This document shows, piece after piece, positions 35,681 to 44,779 of a stretch of 64,000 nucleotides of DNA (position 1 is its first letter; each line of letters starts with the position of its first letter). Source of the stretch: Arsukibacterium sp. UBA3155 (GTDB taxonomy: Bacteria > Pseudomonadota > Gammaproteobacteria > Enterobacterales > Alteromonadaceae); the NCBI GenBank assembly GCA_002364615.1, contig DEYP01000015.1:62001-126000 (forward strand), written 5' to 3'. The notes beneath the pieces were generated by a model. It was not told the origin of the DNA. It was given only the letters and a program-made list of their open reading frames with translations, and did no database searches. The translations under genes were made by a program, and so were the position numbers.

Positions 35681-37195
35681 ATGGCTAAAGCACACGTCCG
35701 CCCTCATTGTCTGTCCGACGGTCCGGACTGGACCTTCGATTTGCTCGAACAATACCATCAGGAAATTGCCCGGGTTGCCGGCATTTACCGGCTGGATACC
35801 TACCCCAATCAAATCGAAGTGATTACTGCCGAGCAAATGATGGATGCCTACTCCAGTGTCGGCATGCCGTTGGGTTATCATCACTGGTCCTATGGTAAAA
35901 AGTTTATCCAAACCGAACAAAACTATAAACGAGGCTACATGGGACTCGCTTATGAAATCGTCATTAATTCCAACCCCTGCATTGCCTACCTGATGGAAGA
36001 AAACACCATCACAATGCAAGCGCTGGTGATGGCACATGCCAGTTATGGACATAACTCCTTTTTTAAGAATAATTATCTTTTTAAAACCTGGACCGATGCG
36101 GGTTCCATTATCGACTATCTGGTTTTTGCCAGAAATTATATCAGCCAGTGTGAAGAAAAATATGGCATTACAGAAGTGGAAGATATGCTCGACTCCTGCC
36201 ATGCGCTGATGAACTATGGTGTAGACCGCTACAAGCGTCCTCAGAAAATATCGCTGGAAATAGAGCAAAAACGCCAACAGGAACGCGAAGCCTACCTGCA
36301 AAGTCAGGTAAATGATTTATGGCGGACCATCCCATCTAAGGCGCCCACAGCAGCTGAAGACTTGGCTCGCTTTCCGGCAGAGCCACAGGAAAACCTGCTG
36401 TATTTTATCGAGAAAAATGCACCGTTACTGACGCCATGGCAGCGGGAAATTGTCCGGATAGTCCGCAAAATATCTCAGTACTTTTATCCACAAAAACAAA
36501 CTCAGGTAATGAACGAAGGTTGGGCAACATTCTGGCATTATACTATTTTGCAGCACTTATACGATGAGGGTAAAGTTAGCGACCGCTTTATGCTGGAAGT
36601 GCTGCACAGCCATACCAATGTAGTCGCACAACCGGAGTACCACAGTAAGCATTATTCAGGCATTAACCCCTACGCCCTGGGCTTTGCCATGTTTACCGAC
36701 ATTCGTCGGATCTGCGAACAGCCTTCCGCTGAGGACAAAGAATGGTTTCCTGATATCGCCGGTAGCAACTGGGTTGAAACGCTGCATTTTGCGATGGAGA
36801 ACTTTAAGGACGAAAGCTTTATCAGCCAGTATTTATCACCCAAAGTGATCCGTGATTTTCATTTGTTTGCCATTGTGGATGATGACGAGGCAACCAGTCT
36901 TGAAGTCAGCGCTATACATAATGCACAAGGATACCAGCGGATCCGGCAGATGCTGTCCGCTCAGTATAATTTAAGCCAGATCGAACCCAATATTCAGGTA
37001 TACAACGTTAACATTAATACTGACCGCGCATTAACCCTGCGTTATATCCCACAGCAACGGGTGCCGCTGGCTAAAAATGCAGCTGAAGTGTTAAAGCACT
37101 TACATCGGTTATGGGGCTTTGAGGTCATTCTCGAGCAGTTAAATCAAGATGGCAACGGCGAATTGCTACTGCGTTGTCCACCGCCACCGGGCTAA
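35681..37195 (+). CDS. ycgB: SpoVR family protein
   Basis: 504 aa, related to Bacillus SpoVR and E. coli YcgB. Conserved stretches include ASYGHNSFFKNNYLF, MNEGWATFWHYTI (a His/Glu cluster resembling a metalloprotease motif) and PYALGFAMFTDI. SpoVR is linked to spore cortex in Bacillus; its role in non-sporulating bacteria is unknown. Fusing into the prkA-yeaH operon is the common proteobacterial layout (in E. coli it is elsewhere). Confidence 0.94.
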   Translation: MAKAHVRPHCLSDGPDWTFDLLEQYHQEIARVAGIYRLDTYPNQIEVITAEQMMDAYSSVGMPLGYHHWSYGKKFIQTEQNYKRGYMGLAYEIVINSNPCIAYLMEENTITMQALVMAHASYGHNSFFKNNYLFKTWTDAGSIIDYLVFARNYISQCEEKYGITEVEDMLDSCHALMNYGVDRYKRPQKISLEIEQKRQQEREAYLQSQVNDLWRTIPSKAPTAAEDLARFPAEPQENLLYFIEKNAPLLTPWQREIVRIVRKISQYFYPQKQTQVMNEGWATFWHYTILQHLYDEGKVSDRFMLEVLHSHTNVVAQPEYHSKHYSGINPYALGFAMFTDIRRICEQPSAEDKEWFPDIAGSNWVETLHFAMENFKDESFISQYLSPKVIRDFHLFAIVDDDEATSLEVSAIHNAQGYQRIRQMLSAQYNLSQIEPNIQVYNVNINTDRALTLRYIPQQRVPLAKNAAEVLKHLHRLWGFEVILEQLNQDGNGELLLRCPPPPG

Positions 37196-37217
37196 ATAGC
37201 AACCGATAAGCGGTGCT

Positions 37218-38195
37218 TCACTCTTCATCCGGACTGTAGCACGTCACTTTATTTCGGCCATCAACTTTGGATTTATACAAGGCGTTATCGGCGGCTTCTA
37301 TCCAGTGCCGGTGTTCCTGCATGCTGACGTCACGCTCTGCCAATCCAAGGCTGATAGTGACATTCAGCACGGTTTTGTTATAGGCAATCGCTAACACTGC
37401 GACTTGCTGTCTGATCCTTTCTGCCAGACAGACCGCCTGCTCTATAGAGGTATCAACCAGCAGAACAGCAAATTCCTCACCACCATAGCGGCCAGCCAAA
37501 TCGGTGGTTCTGGTGTTGGCTTTAATGACATCCGCAACCTTACGAATCACTTCATCACCGGCGCTGTGACCGTAAGTGTCATTCACCCGCTTAAAATGGT
37601 CAATATCACACATTAGCAGCGTGCTATGGTGCTGGGTATAACGCTGTAACCGGTTAAACTCCTGAATCAGTGCATCTTCCCAGTGCCCGCGGGTACTTAG
37701 CTGCGTCAGAAAATCTGTTTTCGATAACTGCTTCAGCCGACCATTCATCGACTCGAGCTCAGACCTACTGACGGCGGCGTCGGTTACATCGTAAATGATG
37801 ATGCACAGATGGGTCACTTGCCCCCGGGTGTCGGTCAGTGGGAAAATAGTACTGTTTTGGTACATGTATTCAGCACTGCCGGTAATAGGCCGGTAATTCT
37901 TAAACTTAAAAATGTAGGGACGTTGCTCCCAGATAGTAAAGGCCCGGTTTTTCAGTAAAATAACGGGATCACATTTACGTCGCAACCAATCCTCGTCAAT
38001 TTCTGGAAATAAATCAAATAAATAGCGCTCTCTTACCTGACGTGGTGTTAAACCACTATGACTTTCCATAAAACCATTCCAGACTTGGATCCGGTAGTCA
38101 CTGTTTAATACAACCAGTCCGACATCCACGGTCTGAAACATGTCCATCAACCAATGAACTTCAGAAACATCAAACTCGGCATTGGTTAAACTCAT
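37218..38195 (-). CDS. PAS-GGDEF diguanylate cyclase
   Basis: 325 aa. N-terminal PAS sensor (about 12-140) and C-terminal GGDEF domain (about 160-320). The active site reads GGEEF, expected to be active, and an RTTD inhibitory-site motif lies five residues upstream, so product inhibition is likely. No membrane segment, hence cytosolic. Two bases separate it from the upstream REC-CheC gene, so the two form one signalling unit. Confidence 0.93.
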   Translation of the reverse strand: MSLTNAEFDVSEVHWLMDMFQTVDVGLVVLNSDYRIQVWNGFMESHSGLTPRQVRERYLFDLFPEIDEDWLRRKCDPVILLKNRAFTIWEQRPYIFKFKNYRPITGSAEYMYQNSTIFPLTDTRGQVTHLCIIIYDVTDAAVSRSELESMNGRLKQLSKTDFLTQLSTRGHWEDALIQEFNRLQRYTQHHSTLLMCDIDHFKRVNDTYGHSAGDEVIRKVADVIKANTRTTDLAGRYGGEEFAVLLVDTSIEQAVCLAERIRQQVAVLAIAYNKTVLNVTISLGLAERDVSMQEHRHWIEAADNALYKSKVDGRNKVTCYSPDEE

Positions 38196-38197
38196 GG

Positions 38198-39202
38198 CTA
38201 TTCTTCCAGTAAAAAAGCAACTTTGTGCTTCATGGTTTTAACACTGTCTTCGGTAAACAACAACAGTAAGTCACAGTTAATATTATAATTTTCAATGCCA
38301 TAACTTAGCTCTATTGCCAGCGTTTTGCGCCAGCGCCTGGCGTTTGTTTTAATCAGCTCACTCACCGGCGCATGTTGACCAAGCACGACCGGATGCCCCT
38401 GACTAAAGCTCATATCGAGTTGCTCAGCAATACCTTTTAGTACAGCGCCAATTAAAATATTGGCGACATCCATTAGCAATTCCAACTCAGTTGATGAGGT
38501 CAACTCCCCCTGAAAATTCAGCAAGCCGGCGATATCTTTAAAACTGGAATCCGTGAGGATAAGCAGTGCTTCACCGGCAACGCCGCCGCCGATAAAGCCC
38601 TGACATACTGCAGAGGTAGAAGAATGTTGCTCTACTGACGCCAGCGCCATATGTAGCTCACTGACCTCAATAACATTGACGTTAGGGATGGGTAACTTCA
38701 CAAAAACATTCAGCAGCCTGGCCAGTAAATCCCCTGCCTGCCCCATCGCTACATTGGTAATTTCCTGGAAAACATCACGCATTTCTGCATTGAGCTCTGT
38801 GTCAGCAGGCCGCTTAACGGCTTGTACAGGCGCAGGTTTACGTAAGGTCGCGTTTTGAAAAATAACCTGCAATTTAGCGGTATCAACAGGTTTGCGAATA
38901 AAATCAATCGCTCCCAGTTCCATTACCCTTTGATACGCTTCAGGCTGAACGTCACCGGAGACCACCACAACATTGACATTAAGCTGGCGCCTTTTCAGCT
39001 CGGCTAACACCTGATAGCCATCCATTATCGGCATATTTAAATCGAGAAACAGCCAGTCAATCTGCTCTTTCTCCAGGGTCGCCAGAGCATCAGCACCATG
39101 ACCAGCAAAATGAACGCTGTCTTGCCAATCCTGTGGTAAGATCCTTGCAAGTTGTTTGCGAGCCAGATTCGAATCATCACATATTAGTACTGCGGCGGTC
39201 AT
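38198..39202 (-). CDS. Response regulator with C-terminal CheC/CheX-type phosphatase domain
   Basis: 334 aa. The receiver domain (1-120) has the phospho-acceptor Asp in FLDLNMPIMDGYQ and Lys in FIRKPVD. A CheC-like domain (about 135-330) carries two D/E-x3-E/D-x2-N-x3-G phosphatase motifs (DVFQEITNVAMG and ELLMDVANILIG). CheC proteins dephosphorylate CheY-P. A REC fused to the phosphatase suggests a self-limiting switch for the cyclase encoded 2 bp downstream (inference). Confidence 0.9.
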   Translation of the reverse strand: MTAAVLICDDSNLARKQLARILPQDWQDSVHFAGHGADALATLEKEQIDWLFLDLNMPIMDGYQVLAELKRRQLNVNVVVVSGDVQPEAYQRVMELGAIDFIRKPVDTAKLQVIFQNATLRKPAPVQAVKRPADTELNAEMRDVFQEITNVAMGQAGDLLARLLNVFVKLPIPNVNVIEVSELHMALASVEQHSSTSAVCQGFIGGGVAGEALLILTDSSFKDIAGLLNFQGELTSSTELELLMDVANILIGAVLKGIAEQLDMSFSQGHPVVLGQHAPVSELIKTNARRWRKTLAIELSYGIENYNINCDLLLLFTEDSVKTMKHKVAFLLEE

Positions 39203-39332
39203 TGAGCACTCACTTTAATACTTCTTCCGTTTATAATAGACGCAAAACTGTTATAGATAACAGCACTAACGGCAAATAAATTGTGTTATTGCTTTAATTA
39301 CTATTACATTCCAGATAATTAGGATATTCACT

Positions 39333-39953
39333 ATGTTAATCCAGTTTAGAAAATCTTTAATCATAAGCACAGTGTTATTTAGCACCGTTTTTAGTCTACC
39401 AGTAATGGCAGCAGATCTCACGGCCAAATTACCGAGCAGAATAAGTGAGGTTAAAGCGGGTAATCAACAAGTCGTATTGCTGGGCAAGGAATTGAAAACT
39501 GGCCAGCGCGCACCGGCATTCAAAGTTGTTGACAATAATTTTAAAACGGTGCAGTTACAAGATTTTCGGGGTAAGACCCTGTTGATCAGCGTAGTACCAA
39601 GTATTGATACCGGTATCTGCTCATTGCAAACTAAGCGTTTTAACAATGAAGTCGCCAATTTACCCGAAAATGTGGTGTTGCTTACCATCAGCACCGATTT
39701 ACCTTTCGCTCAGAAACGTTACTGCGAGCAAGAACAAGTCGCAGACATGGCGGTTTTATCAGACGCAGTATGGCGCGATTTTGGCAGCAGCTATGGTTTG
39801 CTGATTAAAGATATGGGCTTGCTGACCCGGGCTATTTTATTAATTGATAACGAGGGTAAATTGCACTATCAACAATTAGTACCAGAACTGGCGCAGGAGC
39901 CTGATTATGATGCGGCACTGGCAGCACTGACTGGCTTATTAAAACAGCCCTAG
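39333..39953 (+). CDS. Exported thiol peroxidase (Tpx family)
   Basis: 206 aa. A signal peptide (about 1-26, ending VMAADL) precedes a Tpx peroxiredoxin domain. Peroxidatic Cys in PSIDTGICSLQTKRF and resolving Cys in DLPFAQKRYC, as in atypical 2-Cys Tpx. About 40 residues longer than E. coli Tpx because of the export signal, so it would act in the periplasm. Gene stands alone before the ibpA promoter. Confidence 0.88.
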   Translation: MLIQFRKSLIISTVLFSTVFSLPVMAADLTAKLPSRISEVKAGNQQVVLLGKELKTGQRAPAFKVVDNNFKTVQLQDFRGKTLLISVVPSIDTGICSLQTKRFNNEVANLPENVVLLTISTDLPFAQKRYCEQEQVADMAVLSDAVWRDFGSSYGLLIKDMGLLTRAILLIDNEGKLHYQQLVPELAQEPDYDAALAALTGLLKQP

Positions 39954-39998
39954 TCGTTGTTGTTTAAACGTAGTCCCTCAAAAAAGTTAACATCCTCT

Positions 39999-40026
39999 CT
40001 TGAAAAATAACTATCCAGCCTCATTT
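39999..40026 (+). promoter_or_regulatory. Heat-shock (sigma-32) promoter of ibpA
   Basis: CTTGAAA (39999-40005), 13-bp spacer, CCTCATTT (40019-40026), against the sigma-32 consensus CTTGAAA and CCCCATNT. The predicted start is near 40033, giving a leader of about 120 nt. Confidence 0.8.
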
Positions 40027-40030
40027 ATTA

Positions 40031-40149
40031 AGCAGGTGGCCTGATAAGGCACCTGCTACAGCCTGGTATCAGCACAAAAGCTGACTTGCTGCTTACCCGT
40101 TCAAAAGAAGGGTATTAACCAACCATTTTGCTATCTACAGAGGATTTGG
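40031..40149 (+). promoter_or_regulatory. Structured ibpA leader, likely ROSE-like RNA thermometer
   Basis: Three potential hairpins. The first is AGCAGGTG(G)CCT/AGGCACCTGCT (40031-40057), the second TACCC/GGGTA (40094-40114). The third pairs CCATTTTGCT with AGGATTTGG (40123-40149) and sequesters the Shine-Dalgarno AGAGGA. The TTGCT strand matches the U(U/C)GCU motif of ROSE elements, with the characteristic G opposite G. Known ibpA genes use such thermometers; the fold here is drawn by hand. Confidence 0.6.
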
Positions 40150-40151
40150 CT

Positions 40152-40649
40152 ATGAACAACTTAGATTTTACTCCGTTTTACCGCTCTTTTATCGGTTTTG
40201 ACCACCTGGCAAACCTGATGAATGCAGCTGCCCGCAACGAAAAACAACCTGCATATCCGCCCTACAATATTGAGGTTACCGGTGAAGACGAGTACTGCAT
40301 CACCATGGCCGTCGCTGGCTTTAGTGAACAGGAGTTGTCAATCGAAACCGAGCACAATACCTTAGTGGTGCAAGGCCAGAGAGACAGTAAGGATAATGGC
40401 CGACACTTTGTCCATCAGGGAATAGCGGAACGTAACTTTGAACGCAAGTTTCAGTTATCTGAGTATGTAAAAGTAACGGGCGCATCGCTTGGCAATGGCT
40501 TGTTGCACATCACCCTGGTACGTGAGGTACCTGAGGCGTTAAAACCGAGGAAAATTACTATTGGTAATAGTAGCCAGCCACATCTGGTTACTGAGGCCAA
40601 TAACAACCGAGCTGAAAACAGCAAGGTAAAAACTGCTGTAAACGGCTAA
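40152..40649 (+). CDS. ibpA: Small heat-shock protein, Hsp20/IbpA
   Basis: 165 aa. Holdase chaperone that coats aggregating proteins. Alpha-crystallin domain (about 40-130) with YPPYNIEV, VAGFSEQELSIE and GIAERNFERKFQL as in IbpA, plus a longer polar C-terminal tail. ATG 40152 (NNLDFTPFYRSFIGFDHL) is the family start; a TTG at 40128 is inside the proposed thermometer. Controlled by the sigma-32 promoter upstream. Confidence 0.94.
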   Translation: MNNLDFTPFYRSFIGFDHLANLMNAAARNEKQPAYPPYNIEVTGEDEYCITMAVAGFSEQELSIETEHNTLVVQGQRDSKDNGRHFVHQGIAERNFERKFQLSEYVKVTGASLGNGLLHITLVREVPEALKPRKITIGNSSQPHLVTEANNNRAENSKVKTAVNG

Positions 40650-40674
40650 TAAGCAAGTAACTGTTGCAATAAAC

Positions 40675-40702
40675 GAATAAGCCCTCAATTGAGGGCTTAT
40701 TC
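40675..40702. terminator. Bidirectional terminator between ibpA and adk
   Basis: Perfect palindrome GAATAAGCCCTC-AATT-GAGGGCTTATTC between convergent genes. It has a short T-rich tail on each side. Confidence 0.85.
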
Positions 40703-40742
40703 TTATAACCCAGCGGATCTTGCTGCTGGGAGCTCACTAAGA

Positions 40743-41510
<768 letters not shown>

Positions 41511-41627
41511 TTAGTCGATAGCCTTGATATCAGCAGGGTCTGACGCCGTTTACATCCTAAAACGACAGAAACTAACGCTTTTCTACCCACTATTACCCTT
41601 AGATCCCGACTAAAGTCTGAGGGCTAT

Positions 41628-41666
41628 AATAAAAAACCCGCTCAGGCTAACGCACCGGGCGGGTTT
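41628..41666 (-). terminator. Intrinsic terminator of htpG
   Basis: Minus-strand stem AAACCCGC/GCGGGTTT (41634-41641 with 41659-41666) and tail TTTTTTATTAT. The remaining 240 bp up to adk hold nothing else I can support. Confidence 0.85.
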
Positions 41667-41684
41667 ATTTGAGCGATGGCTTTG

Positions 41685-43610
41685 TTACTTGGCCAGCGAT
41701 AACAGTAAGTTATTTAACCGTGTTACATAGCTGGCAGGATTCTTTAAACTGCCACGCTCTGCCAGCAACGCTTGCTCAAACAACACCTGCGCCCATTCAT
41801 TGAACCGTGCATCATCCGTCTCGTCGGCAATATGTTTTACCAGCTGATGTTCAGGATTCAGCTCAAAAATTGGCTTCACGTCCGGTACTTTCTGGCCCAC
41901 TGACTCCATCAGTTTCATCATCTGGGTGCTCATATCGTGTTCATCGGTAACCACGCATGCCGGGCTGTCGGTTAAGCGGTGACTAACCTTAACCTCTTTT
42001 ACTTCATCACCCAGCGCCGTTTTAAAACGCGCCAGCACACTGGCAAATGCTTCGGCTGTTTCTTGCTGGGCTTTTTGAGTTTCTTCATCGTCCAGCTTAG
42101 TTAAATCTAAGCCACCTTTCGCCACGGAGCGCAGTTTCTTCTCACTAAACTCAGGTAAGTGCTGAATTAACCACTCATCAATCCGATCAGAGAGCAGCAA
42201 CACCTCAATGCCTTTTTTACGGAACACTTCCAGATGAGGACTGTGCTTAGCTGCCTGATAACTATCGGCTACCACGTAGTAAATTTCATCCTGGCCTTCT
42301 TTCATCCGGCCAAGATAATCGGCCAGCGATACGTTCTGCGTTGCATCATCATTATGAGTAGATGCAAAGCGCAATAAGCCGGCAATCTGCTCTTTATTAG
42401 CCATGTCTTCGGCCGGACCTTCTTTGAGCACCTGGCCAAACTCGTCCCAGAACACCTGATACTGCTCAGGATCTTTTGCCAGTTTATCCAGCATTTTCAA
42501 GGTGCGATTGGTGCAGCCTTTGCGCAAACTCTGGGTAACTTTAGTATCCTGCAAAATTTCCCGTGACACGTTCAGCGGTAAATCACTGGAATCCAGCACG
42601 CCCTTGATAAAGCGCAGGTAACTTGGCATAAACTGTTCAGCGTCATCCATAATAAAAACGCGCTGTACATAAAGTTTCAGGCCATGCTTCGCTTCGCGAT
42701 TCCACATATCGAACGGTGCTTTTTTCGGCACGTACAACAGGCTGGTGTAATTGCTGCTGCCTTCAACTTTGTTGTGGCTCCAGCTAAGGGGCTCACTCCA
42801 ATCGTGAGAGATATGCTTATAAAACTCCTGATATTCAGGCTCGGTAATTTCAGACTTATCTCGGGTCCACAGTGCAGTTGCTTTGTTAACCGCCTGCCAG
42901 CTGCCTTCAGTCGCGGCGATAGTCTCACCTTCTTCTTCACGCTCAGGCGAGCCTTCCTGCCACATTTCTACCGGAATGCTGATATGGTCAGAGTATTTAG
43001 TAATAATACTCTCCACTTTCCAACGGCTTAAGAACTCATCTTCACCCTCTCTCAGGTGCAGAATAATATCGGTACCGCGGCTGTCTTTAGTAATCGGTGC
43101 CAGGGTATACTCACCTTCACCGGCAGATTCCCATTCAACAGCTTCGTTAGTTCCGGCTTTGCGGGTACGCACCGTCACTTTGTCTGCAACAATAAAGGCC
43201 GAATAAAACCCGACGCCAAACTGACCGATCAGCTTAGAGTCTTTGCTTTGATCACCAGATAACTGAGAGAAAAACTCTTTGGTGCCTGACTTTGCTATAG
43301 TGCCTAAATGAGAAATGACTTCCTGCTCAGTCATGCCGATACCGTTGTCACTGACGGTCAGGGTCTTGTTGGCTTCATCCAGACTGATCCGGACTTTTAA
43401 ATCACCATCTTCGCCATACAGACTGGAATCAGACAAGGCCAGAAAGCGCAGCTTATCGGCGGCATCGGAAGCATTTGATACCAATTCACGCAGAAAAATT
43501 TCTTTGTTGGAATACAGTGAATGGATCATCAGGTTCAGTAGTTGTTTTACTTCAGCCTGAAAGCCATGAGTCTGTTTCTGTCCAGGGTTAGTGGCAGTAT
43601 TATCACTCAT
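41685..43610 (-). CDS. htpG: Hsp90-family chaperone HtpG
   Basis: 641 aa. The N-terminal GHKL ATPase has [16 protein letters not shown] and [11 protein letters not shown]. The middle domain has [11 protein letters not shown], and a C-terminal dimerisation domain follows. Dimeric cytosolic chaperone of the heat-shock regulon. A well-conserved sigma-32 promoter lies about 70 bp upstream of the ATG (43678-43706). Confidence 0.97.
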   Translation of the reverse strand: MSDNTATNPGQKQTHGFQAEVKQLLNLMIHSLYSNKEIFLRELVSNASDAADKLRFLALSDSSLYGEDGDLKVRISLDEANKTLTVSDNGIGMTEQEVISHLGTIAKSGTKEFFSQLSGDQSKDSKLIGQFGVGFYSAFIVADKVTVRTRKAGTNEAVEWESAGEGEYTLAPITKDSRGTDIILHLREGEDEFLSRWKVESIITKYSDHISIPVEMWQEGSPEREEEGETIAATEGSWQAVNKATALWTRDKSEITEPEYQEFYKHISHDWSEPLSWSHNKVEGSSNYTSLLYVPKKAPFDMWNREAKHGLKLYVQRVFIMDDAEQFMPSYLRFIKGVLDSSDLPLNVSREILQDTKVTQSLRKGCTNRTLKMLDKLAKDPEQYQVFWDEFGQVLKEGPAEDMANKEQIAGLLRFASTHNDDATQNVSLADYLGRMKEGQDEIYYVVADSYQAAKHSPHLEVFRKKGIEVLLLSDRIDEWLIQHLPEFSEKKLRSVAKGGLDLTKLDDEETQKAQQETAEAFASVLARFKTALGDEVKEVKVSHRLTDSPACVVTDEHDMSTQMMKLMESVGQKVPDVKPIFELNPEHQLVKHIADETDDARFNEWAQVLFEQALLAERGSLKNPASYVTRLNNLLLSLAK

Positions 43611-43677
43611 TATTAGGTCCTCGAACGTAGTGTTAGCAAAAATAATAAAACGCGGCTGCGTTGATCAGTTGCCAGTT

Positions 43678-43706
43678 ATATGGGGTAACCGGCAACAAAA
43701 TTCAAG
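43678..43706 (-). promoter_or_regulatory. Heat-shock (sigma-32) promoter of htpG
   Basis: Minus strand CTTGAAT (43700-43706), 14-bp spacer, CCCCATAT (43678-43685). The -10 box matches CCCCATNT fully, and the -35 box matches six of seven positions. Confidence 0.87.
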
Positions 43707-43747
43707 CTATAAAAAATACGCAGGTACAATATGCGGGTATAAGGTGA

Positions 43748-44350
43748 TCAGAAGGATTTCCGGCCACTAAAAGCATGGGACAAGGTGGTGCCGTCGATAT
43801 ATTCGAGCTCACCACCCACTGGTACCCCCTGAGCTAAACGGGTTACCGGAATAGCATACTTACGGCACAGCTCTGCCAGGAAATAGGCCGTCGCATCGCC
43901 TTCCACCGTCGGGTTAGTTGCCAGGATAACTTCACTAATGTGGCCTTTAGCTAACTGCTTATCCAGACGGTCCAGCCCCAGCTCAGCGGGGCCAATGCCA
44001 TCGAGTGGCGAAATATAGCCCATCAACACAAAATACAGGCCGTTGAACTGACCGGTATGTTCAATCGCCAGCTGATCGGAAGCAGAGCCCACCACACACA
44101 AGGTGCCTGCCTGCGCTCGGGCCGGATCGGCACAAAGCGCACACAAATCTGTTTCGCAGAAAGTACGACAGCACTGACAATGCCCCACCTTTTCCATGGC
44201 TTTTGTCAATGCCACACCGAGTCTTGCGCCGCCTTCACGGTTGCGCTCCAGTAACTGAAAAGCCATACGCTGTGCAGACTTAGGCCCCACGCCGGGTAGC
44301 ACCCGCAAGGTTTCTATTAATTGCTGAACTAAAGGGGCCAATTTACTCAT
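43748..44350 (-). CDS. recR: Recombination mediator RecR
   Basis: 200 aa. Helix-hairpin-helix [16 protein letters not shown], a zinc finger with [16 protein letters not shown], and a Toprim domain ([17 protein letters not shown]). Works with RecO/RecF to load RecA at gaps. 18 bp downstream of ybaB in the dnaX-ybaB-recR operon. Confidence 0.97.
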   Translation of the reverse strand: MSKLAPLVQQLIETLRVLPGVGPKSAQRMAFQLLERNREGGARLGVALTKAMEKVGHCQCCRTFCETDLCALCADPARAQAGTLCVVGSASDQLAIEHTGQFNGLYFVLMGYISPLDGIGPAELGLDRLDKQLAKGHISEVILATNPTVEGDATAYFLAELCRKYAIPVTRLAQGVPVGGELEYIDGTTLSHAFSGRKSF

Positions 44351-44368
44351 ACGGCGTAATTACCTTAA

Positions 44369-44695
44369 TTAAAATGGTAATTTCATACCGGGCGGTAATT
44401 GCATACCACCGGTCACTTTGGCCATCTGCTCTTTGTTATTTTCTTCAACCCGGCGCACCGCATCGTTTAAGGCCGCTGCCACTAAATCTTCCAGCATTTC
44501 CTTATCATCCGCCAGCAAGCTGTCATCTATCTCAACCCGGCGCACATTATGGCCACCTGTCATGGTAATTTTTACCAGGCCGGCTCCCGACTCACCGGTT
44601 ACTTCCATATTGGCAATTTCGGCTTGCACCTTCTGCATTTTTTCCTGCATGGCTTGCGCCTGCTTCATAATATTGCCCATACCACCTTTAAACAT
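44369..44695 (-). CDS. ybaB: YbaB/EbfC nucleoid-associated protein
   Basis: 108 aa. Met/Gln-rich N-terminal helix ([19 protein letters not shown]), the conserved [19 protein letters not shown] and a C-terminal helix. Small dimeric DNA-binding protein; almost always between dnaX and recR as here. Confidence 0.96.
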   Translation of the reverse strand: MFKGGMGNIMKQAQAMQEKMQKVQAEIANMEVTGESGAGLVKITMTGGHNVRRVEIDDSLLADDKEMLEDLVAAALNDAVRRVEENNKEQMAKVTGGMQLPPGMKLPF

Positions 44696-44779
44696 AATTT
44701 CATCTCTCTTTTTACTTTGCTGACGTCACGATAATCAGTAACGCCATAAATTACAAGATAAGCCCCGCTGGTGCAGAGG

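Noticed and set aside
35648..36301. 217-codon minus-strand ORF
   Set aside because: Lies wholly opposite ycgB, which has clear family identity and codon pattern; no recognisable domain.
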